Positions 1-9,837 of a stretch of DNA of 64,000 bases are shown piece after piece. The notes under the pieces were generated by a model, which saw only the letters and a program-made list of their open reading frames with translations, was not told the origin of the DNA and made no database searches. A program made the translations under genes and the position numbers. This DNA comes from Cystobacter ferrugineus. Lineage in GTDB: Bacteria; Myxococcota; Myxococcia; Myxococcales; Myxococcaceae. The stretch spans positions 783,733 through 847,732 of the forward strand of contig NZ_MPIN01000004.1 in the NCBI RefSeq assembly GCF_001887355.1, read 5' to 3'. Each line of letters opens with the position of its first letter. Position 1 is the stretch's first letter.

Positions 1-230
1 GGGGGCGCGAGCGCCGGGAGAAGTGGGAGGTCGGGCACTACCATCAGCCCTCGGACGAAGCGAGTCCGGAATGGGACCTGTCCGGCGCGCTGGAGGACGT
101 GCGCTTGTTCTTCCTGCTGGGGGCCCACGTCGCCCGTACCCGGGAGCCTCCACGCTGGAACCCGGGCGACGAATTCGAGGCGCCCCGCCTCCGGGCGCTC
201 GAGGCCCTGAAATCCCAGGGAGCGAGGTAA
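1..230 (+). CDS. C-terminal fragment of an M28-family zinc peptidase
   Basis: The reading frame is open from base 3 to a TAA at 228-230, and the 5' part lies outside the window. The visible 75 residues carry HYHQPSDE followed by WDLSGALEDVRLFF and WNPGDEF, the usual tail of secreted M28 (aminopeptidase Y/Glu-carboxypeptidase-like) metallopeptidases. In that family the histidine of the HxxSD-type motif is a zinc ligand near the C-terminus. Codon use matches the neighbours. Whether it has a signal peptide or forms an operon cannot be seen. Family assignment is from motif recognition on a short fragment. Confidence 0.75.
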   Translation, partial: GRERREKWEVGHYHQPSDEASPEWDLSGALEDVRLFFLLGAHVARTREPPRWNPGDEFEAPRLRALEALKSQGAR

Positions 231-290
231 CGAACGCTTCCCGTTCATCCCTAAGGCACCCAAGCACTCCGGGTGTTAAGGCTTACAGCC

Positions 291-2456
291 ATGCCTGAAT
301 TCCAGATCGTCAGCGACTACAAGCCCCAGGGCGATCAACCGCGTGCCATCGGTGAGCTCACCGAGGGAATTCTGCGGGGAGATCGCTACCAGACGCTGCT
401 GGGCGTCACCGGCTCGGGCAAGACGTTCACCATGGCGAACCTCATCGCCAACGTGAAGCGCCCCACGCTGCTCATCGCGCACAACAAGCTGCTCGCCGCC
501 CAGCTCTACGGGGAATACAAGGCGCTCTTCCCCCACAACGCCGTCGAGTACTTCGTCTCGTACTTCGACTACTACCAGCCCGAGGCGTACATCCCCACCT
601 CGGACACCTTCATCGAGAAGGACTCGTCGGTGAACGACGAGATCGAGCGCATGCGCCACTCGGCCACGCACTCGCTGCGCACGCGCGACGACGTGCTCAT
701 CGTGGCGAGCGTGTCGTGCATCTACGGCCTCGGTACGGCGCGTTCGTACGTGGACCTGGCGGTGACGGTGAACGTGGGCGCGGAGCTGGGCCGTGACAGC
801 TTCATCCGCCGGCTGGTGGAGAGCCAGTACGAGCGCAATGATCTCGACTTCCACCGCGGGACGTTCCGGGCCCGGGGCGACACGGTGGAGGTGTTCCCCG
901 CCTACGAGGAGGAGCGCGCGGTGCGCGTGAGCTTCTTCGGTGACGAGGTGGAGAAGATCACCGAGTTCGATCCACTGCGCGGCGTGACACTGGGCGCGCT
1001 GGACAAGGTCGTCATCTTCCCCGCGAGCCACTACGTCACCGAGGCGGACACGCGCAAGAACGCGCTGCTGACCATCCGCGACGAGCTGAGTGAGCGGCTC
1101 CAGGAACTCCAGCGCGCGGGCAAGCTGCTGGAGGCACAGCGGTTGGAGCAGCGCACGATATACGACCTCGAGATGATCGAGCAGATCGGGTACTGCAACG
1201 GCATCGAGAACTACTCGCGGCACTTCTCGGGGCGGAAGACCGGAGAGCCACCGCCGTGCCTCATCGACTACTTCCCGCGCAACATGCTGGTGCTCATCGA
1301 CGAGAGCCACCAGACGGTGCCGCAGATTGGCGCCATGTACCGGGGGGACCGGGCGCGCAAGGAGACGCTGGTGGAGCACGGCTTCCGTCTGCCCAGCGCG
1401 CTGGACAACCGTCCGCTCAAGTTCACCGAGTTCGAGGAGATGGTGCAGCAGGCCGTCTTCGTGTCGGCGACGCCGGCCGAGTACGAGCTGCAGAAGTCCA
1501 AGGGCGTGGTGGTGGAGCAGATCATCCGCCCCACGGGCCTGACGGATCCCGAGGTGGAGGTGCGCCCGGCGCGCAACCAGGTGGATGACGTGCTGGAGGA
1601 GGTGCGCCAGCGCGTGGCGAAGAACGAGCGCGTGCTGGTGACCACCCTCACCAAGCGCATGGCGGAGGATCTGACCGAGTACCTCACCGAGGTGGGCGTC
1701 AAGGTGCGCTACCTGCACTCGGACATCGGCGCCATCGAGCGCACGGCGATCATCCGCGACCTGCGCAAGGGCGAGTTCGACGTGCTGGTGGGCATCAACC
1801 TCTTGCGCGAGGGGCTCGACATCCCCGAGGTGTCCCTGGTGGCCATCTTCGACGCGGACAAGGAAGGCTTCCTGCGCAGCCACGTGTCGCTCATCCAGAC
1901 CATTGGCCGCGCGGCGCGCAACATGAATGGCCACGTCATCATGTACGCGGACAGCGTGACGGACTCGATGCGCGTCGCCATCGAGGAGACCAACCGCCGC
2001 CGCGAGGTGCAGCGCGCCTACAACACCGAGCACGGCATCACTCCCAGGGCGGTCAAGAGCAACATCGTCGACCTGTCCGAGCACCTCTACGATGGCGACC
2101 CCACGGCGCTGCCGATGGCGGCCGACGCGGCCAACGACGTGCTCGAGCCGAAGGAGATCAAGAACCTCATCGCGCAGACGACCAAGGACATGCAGCACTA
2201 CGCGGACGAGATGGAGTTCGAGAAGGCCGCGGCGATGCGCGACCGGTTGCTGATCCTCAAGGACATGGACCTGGGGCTCAAGGCGCCGAGCCGCGCGCTG
2301 CTCAATGCTCCGGTGAAGGCGGACGACGAGCCGAAGGCGGGCACGCCGGGAGGCCGCAAGGGCAAGGGCTACAAGCGCGCGAGCGGCTCCTCCCGGGACA
2401 AGGGCGGGGGACCGCCCCACGGCAAGACGGGAATCGGCCCGAGGAAGAGCCGCTAG
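291..2456 (+). CDS. uvrB: UvrB, excinuclease ABC subunit B
   Basis: 721 residues. DNA-damage recognition helicase of nucleotide excision repair; it loads on DNA with UvrA, verifies the lesion and recruits UvrC. Visible are Walker [11 protein letters not shown] (about residues 38-47), the beta-hairpin region [16 protein letters not shown], helicase motif DESH, the motif VI region QTIGRAARN, and a C-terminal UVR domain (KEIKNLI to [10 protein letters not shown]) that contacts UvrC. A basic Lys/Gly/Ser-rich tail of about 40 residues follows. The ATG at 291 was chosen because [20 protein letters not shown] is the usual N-terminus; a GTG at 273 would add six residues. uvrC starts 6 nt after the stop, so the two are very probably one transcript. 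uvrA is not in the window. Confidence 0.98.
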   Translation: MPEFQIVSDYKPQGDQPRAIGELTEGILRGDRYQTLLGVTGSGKTFTMANLIANVKRPTLLIAHNKLLAAQLYGEYKALFPHNAVEYFVSYFDYYQPEAYIPTSDTFIEKDSSVNDEIERMRHSATHSLRTRDDVLIVASVSCIYGLGTARSYVDLAVTVNVGAELGRDSFIRRLVESQYERNDLDFHRGTFRARGDTVEVFPAYEEERAVRVSFFGDEVEKITEFDPLRGVTLGALDKVVIFPASHYVTEADTRKNALLTIRDELSERLQELQRAGKLLEAQRLEQRTIYDLEMIEQIGYCNGIENYSRHFSGRKTGEPPPCLIDYFPRNMLVLIDESHQTVPQIGAMYRGDRARKETLVEHGFRLPSALDNRPLKFTEFEEMVQQAVFVSATPAEYELQKSKGVVVEQIIRPTGLTDPEVEVRPARNQVDDVLEEVRQRVAKNERVLVTTLTKRMAEDLTEYLTEVGVKVRYLHSDIGAIERTAIIRDLRKGEFDVLVGINLLREGLDIPEVSLVAIFDADKEGFLRSHVSLIQTIGRAARNMNGHVIMYADSVTDSMRVAIEETNRRREVQRAYNTEHGITPRAVKSNIVDLSEHLYDGDPTALPMAADAANDVLEPKEIKNLIAQTTKDMQHYADEMEFEKAAAMRDRLLILKDMDLGLKAPSRALLNAPVKADDEPKAGTPGGRKGKGYKRASGSSRDKGGGPPHGKTGIGPRKSR

Positions 2457-2462
2457 TCACCC

Positions 2463-4400
2463 ATGGACGCGAAGCTCGAAGCCAAGCTGGAAGCGCTGCC
2501 CACCGAGCCCGGCGTGTACCTGATGAAGGACCGCCGGGGCGAAGTCATCTACGTGGGCAAGGCCATCAACCTGCGCAACCGGGTGCGCTCCTACTTCACC
2601 CGCACCGGGGACGTGCGCGCCTTCGTGTCCCTGCTCGACAAGTTCCTCGGGGACCTGGAGACGGTGATCGTTCACAACGAGAAGGAAGCCCTCCTCCTCG
2701 AGAACGAGCTCATCAAGAAGCACAAGCCGCGCTTCAACGTCCTGCTCAAGGATGACAAGCAGTACATCTCGCTGCGCCTGGATCGCAAACAGCCCTACCC
2801 GCGGCTGGAGGTGGTGCGGCGCTACGACAAGGACGGGGCGCGCTACTTCGGCCCGTACTCCAGCGCGAGCGCCATCCGCGAGACGCTGCGCGTCATCAAC
2901 CGCTTCTTCCACCTGCGCACGTGCACGGACCACGTGCTGGCCAACCGCAAGCGGCCCTGCCTGTTGCACCAGATTGGCCGGTGTCCAGCACCGTGCGTCT
3001 ACCCTGTACCGCAGGACGAGTACCGCAAGAGCGTGGACGAGGTAGTGCTCTTCCTGGAGGGCAAAGGGGGAGAGCTCGTGGACGGGCTGCGCGCGCGCAT
3101 GAAGCAGGCTTCGGCCGAACTCAAGTTCGAGGAGGCCGCGCGCATCCGCGATCAGTTGCGCGCCATCGAGCGAAGCCTCGAGCGGCAGAAGGTGGCCACC
3201 ACCGACTTCAAGGATCAGGACGTCTTCTCCTTCCACCGGGAGGGAGACCGGCTGCTCGTCTATGTCCTCTACGTGCGGCAGGGGAGGCTCAACGGCGGCC
3301 AGGCGTTTCCCCTGGGCAGCCAGGAGTTCCCCGACGAGGAGTTGCTGCCCTCCTTCGTGAACCTCTACTACGACCAGGGCAACTTCGTGCCCGAGGAGGT
3401 GCTCCTGCCGCTGGACGTGGAGGAGCGCGAGGGCCTGGAGGCGCTGCTGAGCGAGCGCAAGGGCGACCGGGTGCGGGTGATGGTGCCCAAGCGCGGCGAG
3501 AAGCGCGATCTGGTGGAGATGGCGCAGAAGAACGCCGAGCAGGCCGCGCTCGAGCGCCGCCGCACCAAGGACGAGACGGAGAACGTGCTGCGCCGGCTCC
3601 AGGAGCGGCTGGGGCTGCGACGCCTGCCTCGCCGCATGGAGTGTTTCGACATCTCACACTTCCAGGGCGCGAGCATCGTCGCTTCCCAGGTGGCCGCCAC
3701 GGATGGGGAGATCGACAAGTCGCGCTACCGGCGCTACCGCATCAAGACGCTGGAGAAGCAGGACGACTTCGCGAGCATGCACGAGGTCATCACCCGCCGG
3801 CTCAAGCGGGGCCAGGAGGAGGAGGACCTGCCGGACCTGCTGGTCATCGACGGAGGCAAGGGACAGCTCGCCAGCGCGCTCGCCGCCGCGAAGGATCTGG
3901 GCGTGGACGGGGTGGACATCATCTCGCTGGCCAAGAGCCGGGACCTGGAGGTGCATGACCGCGACGAGGAGAGCGCCCAGAGCCCCGAGCGCGTCTTCCT
4001 GCCCCACCGCAAGGACCCCATCGTCCTGCGTCAGAACTCGGCGGAGCTCTACCTGCTCACGCGGCTGCGCGATGAGGCGCACCGCTTCGCGATTACCTTT
4101 CAACAGAAGAGCATGCGCCGGGGCAACTTCCGCTCCGCGCTGGACGACATTCCGGGCGTGGGCGCGACGCGCAAGAAGCTGCTCTTGCGCCACTTCGGCT
4201 CGCTCAAGCGCGTGCGCGAGTCGAGCATCGAGGAACTGGCCGAGGTGCTCGGGCCCACCGTGGCCGAGCGCGTTCACGCGGCGCTCCATGGCCATCAGGA
4301 CGAGGACGAGGCCGACCCCATTCGTGAGGCGTCCCTGGCGGACGCGGATGAATTGATCGACGAAAAGTCAGAAGAAGGCTCGCCACCCGGCTCGCCGTGA
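2463..4400 (+). CDS. uvrC: UvrC, excinuclease ABC subunit C
   Basis: 645 residues. Dual-incision nuclease of nucleotide excision repair, cutting 3' then 5' of the lesion once UvrB is loaded. Domains in order: GIY-YIG nuclease ([15 protein letters not shown], about residues 14-95); a Cys-rich patch (C159, C168, C177 region); UVR domain ([12 protein letters not shown], about 220); RNase H-like second nuclease ([10 protein letters not shown] near 397 and [11 protein letters not shown] near 463); C-terminal helix-hairpin-helix pair ([12 protein letters not shown], about 563-610). Full length for the family with an acidic tail. It follows uvrB after only 6 nt, whose 3' end must supply the ribosome-binding site. 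No anomaly seen. Confidence 0.98.
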   Translation: MDAKLEAKLEALPTEPGVYLMKDRRGEVIYVGKAINLRNRVRSYFTRTGDVRAFVSLLDKFLGDLETVIVHNEKEALLLENELIKKHKPRFNVLLKDDKQYISLRLDRKQPYPRLEVVRRYDKDGARYFGPYSSASAIRETLRVINRFFHLRTCTDHVLANRKRPCLLHQIGRCPAPCVYPVPQDEYRKSVDEVVLFLEGKGGELVDGLRARMKQASAELKFEEAARIRDQLRAIERSLERQKVATTDFKDQDVFSFHREGDRLLVYVLYVRQGRLNGGQAFPLGSQEFPDEELLPSFVNLYYDQGNFVPEEVLLPLDVEEREGLEALLSERKGDRVRVMVPKRGEKRDLVEMAQKNAEQAALERRRTKDETENVLRRLQERLGLRRLPRRMECFDISHFQGASIVASQVAATDGEIDKSRYRRYRIKTLEKQDDFASMHEVITRRLKRGQEEEDLPDLLVIDGGKGQLASALAAAKDLGVDGVDIISLAKSRDLEVHDRDEESAQSPERVFLPHRKDPIVLRQNSAELYLLTRLRDEAHRFAITFQQKSMRRGNFRSALDDIPGVGATRKKLLLRHFGSLKRVRESSIEELAEVLGPTVAERVHAALHGHQDEDEADPIREASLADADELIDEKSEEGSPPGSP

Positions 4401-4465
4401 TTAATTTCCGGTTTAACGCGGGGCTGATGAGGCCGCTGCATCCGCGAAGTTCTTGGGGTTTTTCA

Positions 4466-4493
4466 TTGCGACGGGGCTCGGCGCTGATTTATA
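4466..4493 (+). promoter_or_regulatory. Candidate sigma-70-type promoter for the DUF507 gene
   Basis: TTGCGA (4466-4471), 16 nt, then TTTATA (4488-4493); TATAGC two bases on is an alternative -10 with 18-nt spacing. It sits in a locally AT-richer pocket of the 139-bp gap after uvrC, about 45 nt before the start at 4540. Read by eye from consensus only. Confidence 0.4.
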
Positions 4494-4539
4494 GCGGACA
4501 GGTCCAGTCGAGACGTCTTCAAGGGGCGAGGGACCTAAT

Positions 4540-5058
4540 ATGAGGCTCTATCCGAAGGTGATCCCAATCATCTCCCGGGAGGTCGTCCAGAGGCTGATGC
4601 AGGACGGCGATGTCGAGGTGGAGCAGATGCGCGTCGCCGACGCCGAGATGGATCTGTCGGCCATCATGCGCGAGTACCTGGCGAACGAGGAGCGTGTGAA
4701 TCAGGCCACGCGCGAGGCCCTGGAGCGCCGGGGCTACGACTACTCCAAGTTCAATCAGGTCAAGCGTGAGATGGCCGACGTCCGCGGCTTCAAGATGGGC
4801 GACGAGGGCATCGAATACGTCATCAACCAGATGATTGAATTCCTGCTCATCAGCCGCAACGTGGAGGAGGTCTACGCCGCCGACAACGTGCTGCGGCAGA
4901 AGATCCACGCGGTGATGAAGCGGCACCTGGACGTGGACGAGGAGATCGACCGCGAGGCCCGCTCCCGCCTGCGCCACCTGCAGGAAGGCACGAGCGCCTT
5001 CGACATCGAGTACAACAAGACGGTGGAGCAGATCCGCCGGGCGCGGGGTCTCATCTAG
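4540..5058 (+). CDS. DUF507 family protein
   Basis: 172 residues, soluble, charged and predicted largely helical, with no signal peptide or membrane segment. The N-terminus MRLYPKVIPIISREVVQRL and the C-terminal half (IEYVINQMIEFLLISRNVEEVYAADNVLRQKI, then a KRHLDVDEEIDREARSRL stretch) match the DUF507 family of deltaproteobacteria and relatives, whose function is unknown. The two halves look like a duplicated module: each has a segment binding-like in pattern followed by an acidic helix. A GAGGGA ribosome-binding site lies at 4528-4533. It has its own candidate promoter and stands apart from uvrC, so co-function with repair is not implied. Confidence 0.85.
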   Translation: MRLYPKVIPIISREVVQRLMQDGDVEVEQMRVADAEMDLSAIMREYLANEERVNQATREALERRGYDYSKFNQVKREMADVRGFKMGDEGIEYVINQMIEFLLISRNVEEVYAADNVLRQKIHAVMKRHLDVDEEIDREARSRLRHLQEGTSAFDIEYNKTVEQIRRARGLI

Positions 5059-5160
5059 GCGGGAGAGGAGGCAGGCGAAGCAGGCCCCTGATTTTCCGGC
5101 CGCCCCAGCCTCCATCCGCTGCCTCCGCTGCTTACCCTCTTCTCAGAGGAGGCAGCGTCG

Positions 5161-6762
5161 ATGGTCGGAATCTTCTCCCCCTTCATGGTCGCCGGGTTGC
5201 TCATGGCCAGCCCGGCGGGCTTCACCTTCGATGGTCCCGTGGTCACCGCTCGCACGGTGGGGAACGTCGGCTACTTCACTCAAGGCCCCACGCCCTTCTC
5301 GGACCTCTTCGAACGAGGTGCTGGCTCGGTTCAGTTCTCCGCTCGGGAGCGCATCGCGGACCCCCGGGCCACCTATGGGGACGCCGGGCGCCTGGAGGCC
5401 ACCTTCACCATCGGAGCCACCACGTACCGGGTGGAGTTGGATCAACCGGGCTTTCCTCCCGCCCAGGCCGGAGTCTCCCGGAGCACCGGCCCCCTGCCTC
5501 CGCCTCCCGCCCAGCCCATTGCCGGCGGGGTGGTGGTGAACCAGGAACTGCACGGAGGGGCGGTGCTCGGCTCTCCGCTCATGTCCCGGGTGCATGCGGC
5601 CGCGGCGCTCTGGGGAGTGGGGCGACTGTGGCGCAATGGCCAGTTGATCACCGACACGGCCATCATCCACGCCGCCGCCCTGTCGCGCGGCGCCCACGCG
5701 GACGATGACACCTTCCGGGTGCTGCCGGTGGCGCGCGAGGGAGACACGGAGCTGAGCGTGCTGGTGTGGAACCTGCCCCTCCAGCTCGAGCCCCGCGGCT
5801 TCGTCCAGTTCGACTTCGATGACGTGGCCATCGCCGTGAATGGGCTCGAGGTGCCCGCGCTCGCGGCCGTGCCCACCGCGGGGGCGTTCGTCGGGGTCGC
5901 GCCGCCGAGCACGCCGGTTCCGGGAGGGGTGTTCCTCGGGGGCGTGGCCACCACCGACACGTCCTCCCCGACGTCTCCTCCCCCGCAGCAGGGAACGGGC
6001 GGCTCGGGAGTGGCGAACGCGGGGCAGGCAACGGGTGGCTTGGGGCAGGCGAACGCGGGGCAGACCGGTACCTCCGCGCTGGACCGGCAGCGCGTCGGGG
6101 CGGCGGCCTTCGAGACGACCTCGGAACGGGTGGCGACCGCGACCTCGAACGCGCTGCCGATCGATGTGGCGGCGGCGAACACGAGCACGGCGAACAGCGT
6201 CGAGGCCTTCCTGAATCCGGAGCGGGTGGCGATCTCGGCTCAATCCTCGGGGGGGACCGCGGGGGGGACTGTTTTCGACTCCGCGCCGGCGGTTCCCAAC
6301 GGCTTCCTGAATGATCCGCTCCAGAACGGCCAGCGGGTGAGTCTCTCCGAGCAGCGGCCCCCGCCCTCGCTCAATGGCTTCGTCCCGCTCACCGCGACCG
6401 CACCGGCCGCGCCTTCCGGGGTGTCCACCCAGGGCTCGTTCTCCGTCGTCCCGCTGGTGCCCGGGGTGGCGGCGCCTGGGTTCGCCTTCGGGGGAGACCG
6501 TGTGTCGACCGACGTGGTGGCGACGCCGAGTCCCCTGACTTCTCGCGCGGCGGCGGTGCCCCTCGTGGCCACGCCGCAGCCGCTCAACGGCCAGACAGCA
6601 CTGCCCTTCGTGTCCACGCCGCGGCCACTCAACGCGACGCCCGCGGTGCCACTCATCGCCACGCCACCGCCCCTCAACACGCAGCCCCTGTCCGTCGGAG
6701 CGCCCGGTGCCCCCGCGGTGCCCGGTTCCGCCGCGACAGCCCCGGGAGGGGCCGGACGGTGA
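5161..6762 (+). CDS. Secreted Pro/Ala/Thr-rich protein, unknown function
   Basis: 533 residues, not recognised. The N-terminus (VGIFSPFMVAGLLMASPAG) is a weak hydrophobic signal-like segment. Residues about 25-235 look like a folded, beta-rich globular region (VQFSARERI, TYRVELDQPG, ELSVLVWNLPLQLEP, VQFDFDDVAIAVNGLEV). From about residue 240 the sequence becomes low-complexity, rich in Gly, Ala, Pro, Thr and Val, with glycine-glutamine rich stretches, and ends in imperfect repeats of the TPxPLN type. The composition suggests an exported, extended surface or matrix protein. A GAGGAGG ribosome-binding site lies 9 nt before the start. It stands between DUF507 and a small unknown gene, all on the same strand. 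Confidence 0.75.
   Translation: MVGIFSPFMVAGLLMASPAGFTFDGPVVTARTVGNVGYFTQGPTPFSDLFERGAGSVQFSARERIADPRATYGDAGRLEATFTIGATTYRVELDQPGFPPAQAGVSRSTGPLPPPPAQPIAGGVVVNQELHGGAVLGSPLMSRVHAAAALWGVGRLWRNGQLITDTAIIHAAALSRGAHADDDTFRVLPVAREGDTELSVLVWNLPLQLEPRGFVQFDFDDVAIAVNGLEVPALAAVPTAGAFVGVAPPSTPVPGGVFLGGVATTDTSSPTSPPPQQGTGGSGVANAGQATGGLGQANAGQTGTSALDRQRVGAAAFETTSERVATATSNALPIDVAAANTSTANSVEAFLNPERVAISAQSSGGTAGGTVFDSAPAVPNGFLNDPLQNGQRVSLSEQRPPPSLNGFVPLTATAPAAPSGVSTQGSFSVVPLVPGVAAPGFAFGGDRVSTDVVATPSPLTSRAAAVPLVATPQPLNGQTALPFVSTPRPLNATPAVPLIATPPPLNTQPLSVGAPGAPAVPGSAATAPGGAGR
6514..6696 (+). repeat. Imperfect protein-coding repeats (TPxPLN unit)
   Basis: Codes residues about 452-512 of the upstream secreted protein. 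Four diverged copies of a 15-17 residue unit are seen: VATPSPLT, VATPQPLN, VSTPRPLN and IATPPPLN, each separated by a short Ala/Val/Pro-rich spacer ending in hydrophobic-Pro-hydrophobic. Nucleotide identity between copies is modest, so this is an old repeat, not a recent slippage product. Confidence 0.6.
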
Positions 6763-6840
6763 GGGCCCGGCCCGGCTCCGCTCGTGGGGGGCGCCGGGCG
6801 AAAAATTGACCCCTCGCTACGGGCCTGTAGCGTGCCGCAC

Positions 6841-7209
6841 ATGACGACACCCGCTCTTACACGTGGTGCCGCTCCCGCGAAGCTGCGCCGCGTGGGGGCG
6901 GATCCGCTCCGCCAGTCCATGCTGCACCTGGCTCACCTGCTGCCCGAGCGGGCCGATGCCACCGTCCTGATGGACTTCCTGGAGGACGATCTGCGCGAGG
7001 GGCTCGACGCGCTGAGCGACGTCGAGTCGCACTTCGCGGAGTTGCTCTCGGCGCTTCGGCCGGACGCTGTCTGCCCACGGGGACTGATCGAGGCGGGGGA
7101 TGATCTGCTCGTGCAGGAGCGGCTGGAGTTGCTGATGGACGTGGTGATGCGCCTGCGCCGCCGGCTGTCGCAGGCGGCGGGGCTGCTGCGTCAGACGCCT
7201 ACCACTTGA
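6841..7209 (+). CDS. Small hypothetical protein, helical
   Basis: 122 residues, not recognised. Acidic-amphipathic and rich in Leu, Arg, Asp and Glu, predicted almost wholly alpha-helical (LRQSMLHLAHLLPERAD, LEDDLREGLDALSDVESHF, LELLMDVVMRLRRRLSQA). No signal peptide, membrane segment or cysteine cluster. The ATG at 6841 was preferred to an upstream in-frame start at 6784, which would add 19 residues lacking helical pattern. The last 11 nt overlap the 3' end of the convergent DUF3108 gene. Continuous GC-rich codon use supports a real gene; its role is unknown. Confidence 0.65.
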   Translation: MTTPALTRGAAPAKLRRVGADPLRQSMLHLAHLLPERADATVLMDFLEDDLREGLDALSDVESHFAELLSALRPDAVCPRGLIEAGDDLLVQERLELLMDVVMRLRRRLSQAAGLLRQTPTT

Positions 7210-8092
7210 GGGCTTCCTTGCCCTGGGACTGCCGCGCCTGTTCGCCCGGACGGGAGAACGAGGTGAGCGTGGCGCGCACGGCGCCCAGGTCGATGCTGCC
7301 CACGGCCGCGAGCGGCAGACGGCGCGCGTCGTCGGAGATCCACACGTGCACCTCGCGCGACTGCGAGGGCTTGTCCAGGCGCACCGCGGTGCCCGACAGG
7401 TGCCAGGCCTCGAACTCACCCAGGGGCATGGACACGTGCTCGCGCTTGAGCACGGTGCCCGCCATGCGCCACATGCGGCGCACTCCGTAGACGTCGAAGC
7501 AGATGGGCAGGCCTTCCTTGAGCGGGAGCTGGCGCAGCATGTAGATGGCGCCGGCCACGTCCAGGCCATCGTGCTCGTAGCTCAAGTCGTTCTGGCCCTT
7601 CTTGCCCTTGAGCGTGTAGTCCACCCTGACGTTGCGCCGGTTGGGGTTGAAGGTCACCTCCACCGTGCGGCGCACCTCGTTCTCCGTGGCGTCCTCGGTG
7701 TAGCGCGAGCTGCGCAGCGTCTTGGGGTGCAGGTAGCTCACGGCGGTGGCATCCACCCGGCGCACCTTGGAGAAGAAGGAGTTGGTCTGCACCTTGATCT
7801 GCACGGGCAGCACGCCGTCCTGCTTCTTCTGCACCTGCATGGTCATCTTCCCGGCGGTGGCGCCCATGGCGTCGAGGTCGAAGTCGAGCAGCTCACCGGG
7901 AGCGAACGCCATGGGGTTGCGCGGCTGGGGCAGGACCTGGGTGCAGCGCGGCACGGAGACCGGGGCCGCCGGGGCCGCCGTCACCGGTTGGGCCTTGTGC
8001 TCCTCGGGGCCGTCCGTGTCCGGAATCTGAGCCCAGGCCGCGGAGGAGAAGCACAGCAGCAGGGGGGCGAGGGCGGTACGCATGGGGTTCAT
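7199..8092 (-). CDS. Exported DUF3108 protein (copy B)
   Basis: 297 residues. A signal peptide of about 21 residues ends AWA|QIP. A Pro/Ala linker follows, then a DUF3108 domain (FAPGELLDFDLDAMGATAGKM onward), a beta-rich fold found in periplasmic proteins of unknown biochemical role. The C-terminal part (SREVHVWISDDARRLPLAAVG) is the typical end strand set. It is the last gene of a minus-strand trio: DUF3108 (9838-10653), DUF4091 (8123-9802), then this one after 30 bp. A second DUF3108 in the same operon suggests two related envelope partners of the DUF4091 protein. The 3' end overlaps the opposing gene by 11 nt. Confidence 0.85.
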   Translation of the reverse strand: MNPMRTALAPLLLCFSSAAWAQIPDTDGPEEHKAQPVTAAPAAPVSVPRCTQVLPQPRNPMAFAPGELLDFDLDAMGATAGKMTMQVQKKQDGVLPVQIKVQTNSFFSKVRRVDATAVSYLHPKTLRSSRYTEDATENEVRRTVEVTFNPNRRNVRVDYTLKGKKGQNDLSYEHDGLDVAGAIYMLRQLPLKEGLPICFDVYGVRRMWRMAGTVLKREHVSMPLGEFEAWHLSGTAVRLDKPSQSREVHVWISDDARRLPLAAVGSIDLGAVRATLTSFSRPGEQARQSQGKEALKW

Positions 8093-8122
8093 CCTTGCTT
8101 CTCCAGGTGAGAGGGCTCCACG

Positions 8123-9802
8123 TCACTTCGGACGGACGCCCGAACGTTTCGCTTCTTCAGCCGCGTTCCAGCGTTGACGCAAGCGCGCCGTCATCTCGCG
8201 GCGCACCTGCTCCCATCGGCCGCCATTCAACTCCACTTCGTACCCCGAGCGGGTGAGCCGCCGTGCGGCCTCGCGGGCGAAGGAGCGCTCCCCGAGCGAC
8301 TCCAGGAGCTGGAGGTATTCGTAGTCCTCCAGCCCGTCGCGCAGGTGCTTGAGGCGCAGGGACACCACGGGTTGGTGATGGGACAGGCCCGTGCGCGCCG
8401 GGGTGCCCGGGTAGAAGAAGGTGCCGTCGCCGTTGCCGCCGAACTCGAACACATCCTTCCAGGGGTCCTTCGTGTTGTAGGCGAAGACGGTGTCGAAATA
8501 GAGCTCGCCGTCCACGCCGGAGAGGAAGGCCAGCGGCCCCATGGCGCGGTTGAGCGGGGCGGGGTGATCCACCATGTACGAGGCCCAGCCGCTGTAGGCC
8601 TTCTCCGTGGCGGCGTCCTTGGCGGGGCCCCCCGTGCAGCCGTGCGAGTTGCAGCTCTGGTACCACCACACCTTCACGTTGGGCGCGAGCTTGCCGCGCA
8701 GGGTCTGCAACGGGACGACGTTGCGGCACGTCTGGGGGCCGGGGCGGGGAAAGAAGCAGTTGAGGGTGGGGGCGAGGATGTCCGCCGAGCCGCGCAGCGC
8801 CTCGTCCAGGGGCGAGGTGACGAGCACCGGCACGTCCTTGCCGGCCGTGCGCACGCGCAGCGCCTGGGCGCGCACGAGCGGCACGTCCTCGGGCTTGGGC
8901 TCGTCCTTGGCATAGAAGAAGAGCTGGGCGGGCCAGCCCTTGTCCTTGGCGTGCTCGGCGAAGGCCCGGTAGTACGCGGCCTTCTGCTCGTCGGTGCGGG
9001 CGGCCTTCGAGTCGCGCACGTCCACGGTGGTGAAGCGGGCGCCCGAGGGCAGCGCCGAGCCGTCGAGGAAGGGACCCACCTCGGCGTCATAGGCGCGGAA
9101 GTCCAGCACCGCGCGGCCCTCCTCGAAGCGCACCGGCGGGGGCTCCATGCTCATGCCATGGGCACTGACGCGGTGGGCCAGCAGCGCCGTCACGTAGTCG
9201 CGCAGCAGCGCCTGGGCCTCGGGGGACTCGGGCTTCAGTCCGTGGCCCTTGGCGATGCTGTAGAGCGAGATGCCGAAGCTGTTGGGCAGCGAGGAGGTGG
9301 TGGGCAGGACGAAGGGCTGCACCTCGGCGGTGAAGGGCACGCTCGCCGCGGGCGCTCCTTCCATGTCCAGCTTCAGCGCGCCCTGGTAGGTGCCGGGCCG
9401 CTGGGCCTTGGGCGCGCACAGCTCCACGTAGAGCACGAGGGGCGCCTGGGCGTTCTTCCGGGGGGCCTCCACGGGGACGAGCGGATCCGGCCACGCGCCC
9501 GTGCCTCCCTGGGAGTTGGAGGGCGTCTTCACCTCCAGGTACTCCTCGCGCCACACCGAGGCTTCCAGGGGCGTGCCCGGTCCCCTCAGCGCGAGCGGCG
9601 CCACCTGGACGCGCGAGACGCCAGGAGGCAGCACCACCTGGGCCCCCTCGCACTCTCCGCGCGCGAGGCTCAACCGGGCCTCCTTCTCACCCGCCAGCGA
9701 CACGCCTGGCCGCACCTTCTCCAGGGCCGACACCACCCGCGGTGCGGGTGCCACGGTCATCATCCCCGCCAACCACCAACCCACCATCCCCAATGCCGCC
9801 AT
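8123..9802 (-). CDS. Secreted DUF4091 (glycoside-hydrolase-like) protein
   Basis: 559 residues. An N-terminal hydrophobic signal (GMVGWWLAGMMTVAPAP) implies export. The body has the layout of DUF4091 proteins: a beta-sandwich half (LSLARGECEGAQVVLPPGVS), a TIM-barrel-like middle (LFFYAKDEPKP, VKVWWYQSCNSHG) and the C-terminal signature LRLKHLRDGLEDYEYLQLLE. DUF4091 members are thought to act on polysaccharides, but the substrate here is unknown. The start at 9802 was chosen because GAGG lies 6-7 nt upstream; a much longer open frame extends to 10465 only by overlap with the upstream gene. It is the middle gene of the DUF3108-DUF4091-DUF3108 cluster. Confidence 0.85.
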   Translation of the reverse strand: MAALGMVGWWLAGMMTVAPAPRVVSALEKVRPGVSLAGEKEARLSLARGECEGAQVVLPPGVSRVQVAPLALRGPGTPLEASVWREEYLEVKTPSNSQGGTGAWPDPLVPVEAPRKNAQAPLVLYVELCAPKAQRPGTYQGALKLDMEGAPAASVPFTAEVQPFVLPTTSSLPNSFGISLYSIAKGHGLKPESPEAQALLRDYVTALLAHRVSAHGMSMEPPPVRFEEGRAVLDFRAYDAEVGPFLDGSALPSGARFTTVDVRDSKAARTDEQKAAYYRAFAEHAKDKGWPAQLFFYAKDEPKPEDVPLVRAQALRVRTAGKDVPVLVTSPLDEALRGSADILAPTLNCFFPRPGPQTCRNVVPLQTLRGKLAPNVKVWWYQSCNSHGCTGGPAKDAATEKAYSGWASYMVDHPAPLNRAMGPLAFLSGVDGELYFDTVFAYNTKDPWKDVFEFGGNGDGTFFYPGTPARTGLSHHQPVVSLRLKHLRDGLEDYEYLQLLESLGERSFAREAARRLTRSGYEVELNGGRWEQVRREMTARLRQRWNAAEEAKRSGVRPK

Positions 9803-9837
9803 GTCACCCCTCGGTTCGCGGCCGCCGGCGTGCCGCG

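Noticed and set aside
276-2420. Long open frame antisense to uvrB
   Set aside because: It is a shadow of the high-GC third-position bias of uvrB. The product is low-complexity (Arg/His/Val/Leu) and has no family pattern.
7199-7209. Frameshift at the junction of the small helical gene and DUF3108
   Set aside because: Both genes keep normal ends; an 11-nt overlap of convergent genes is ordinary.
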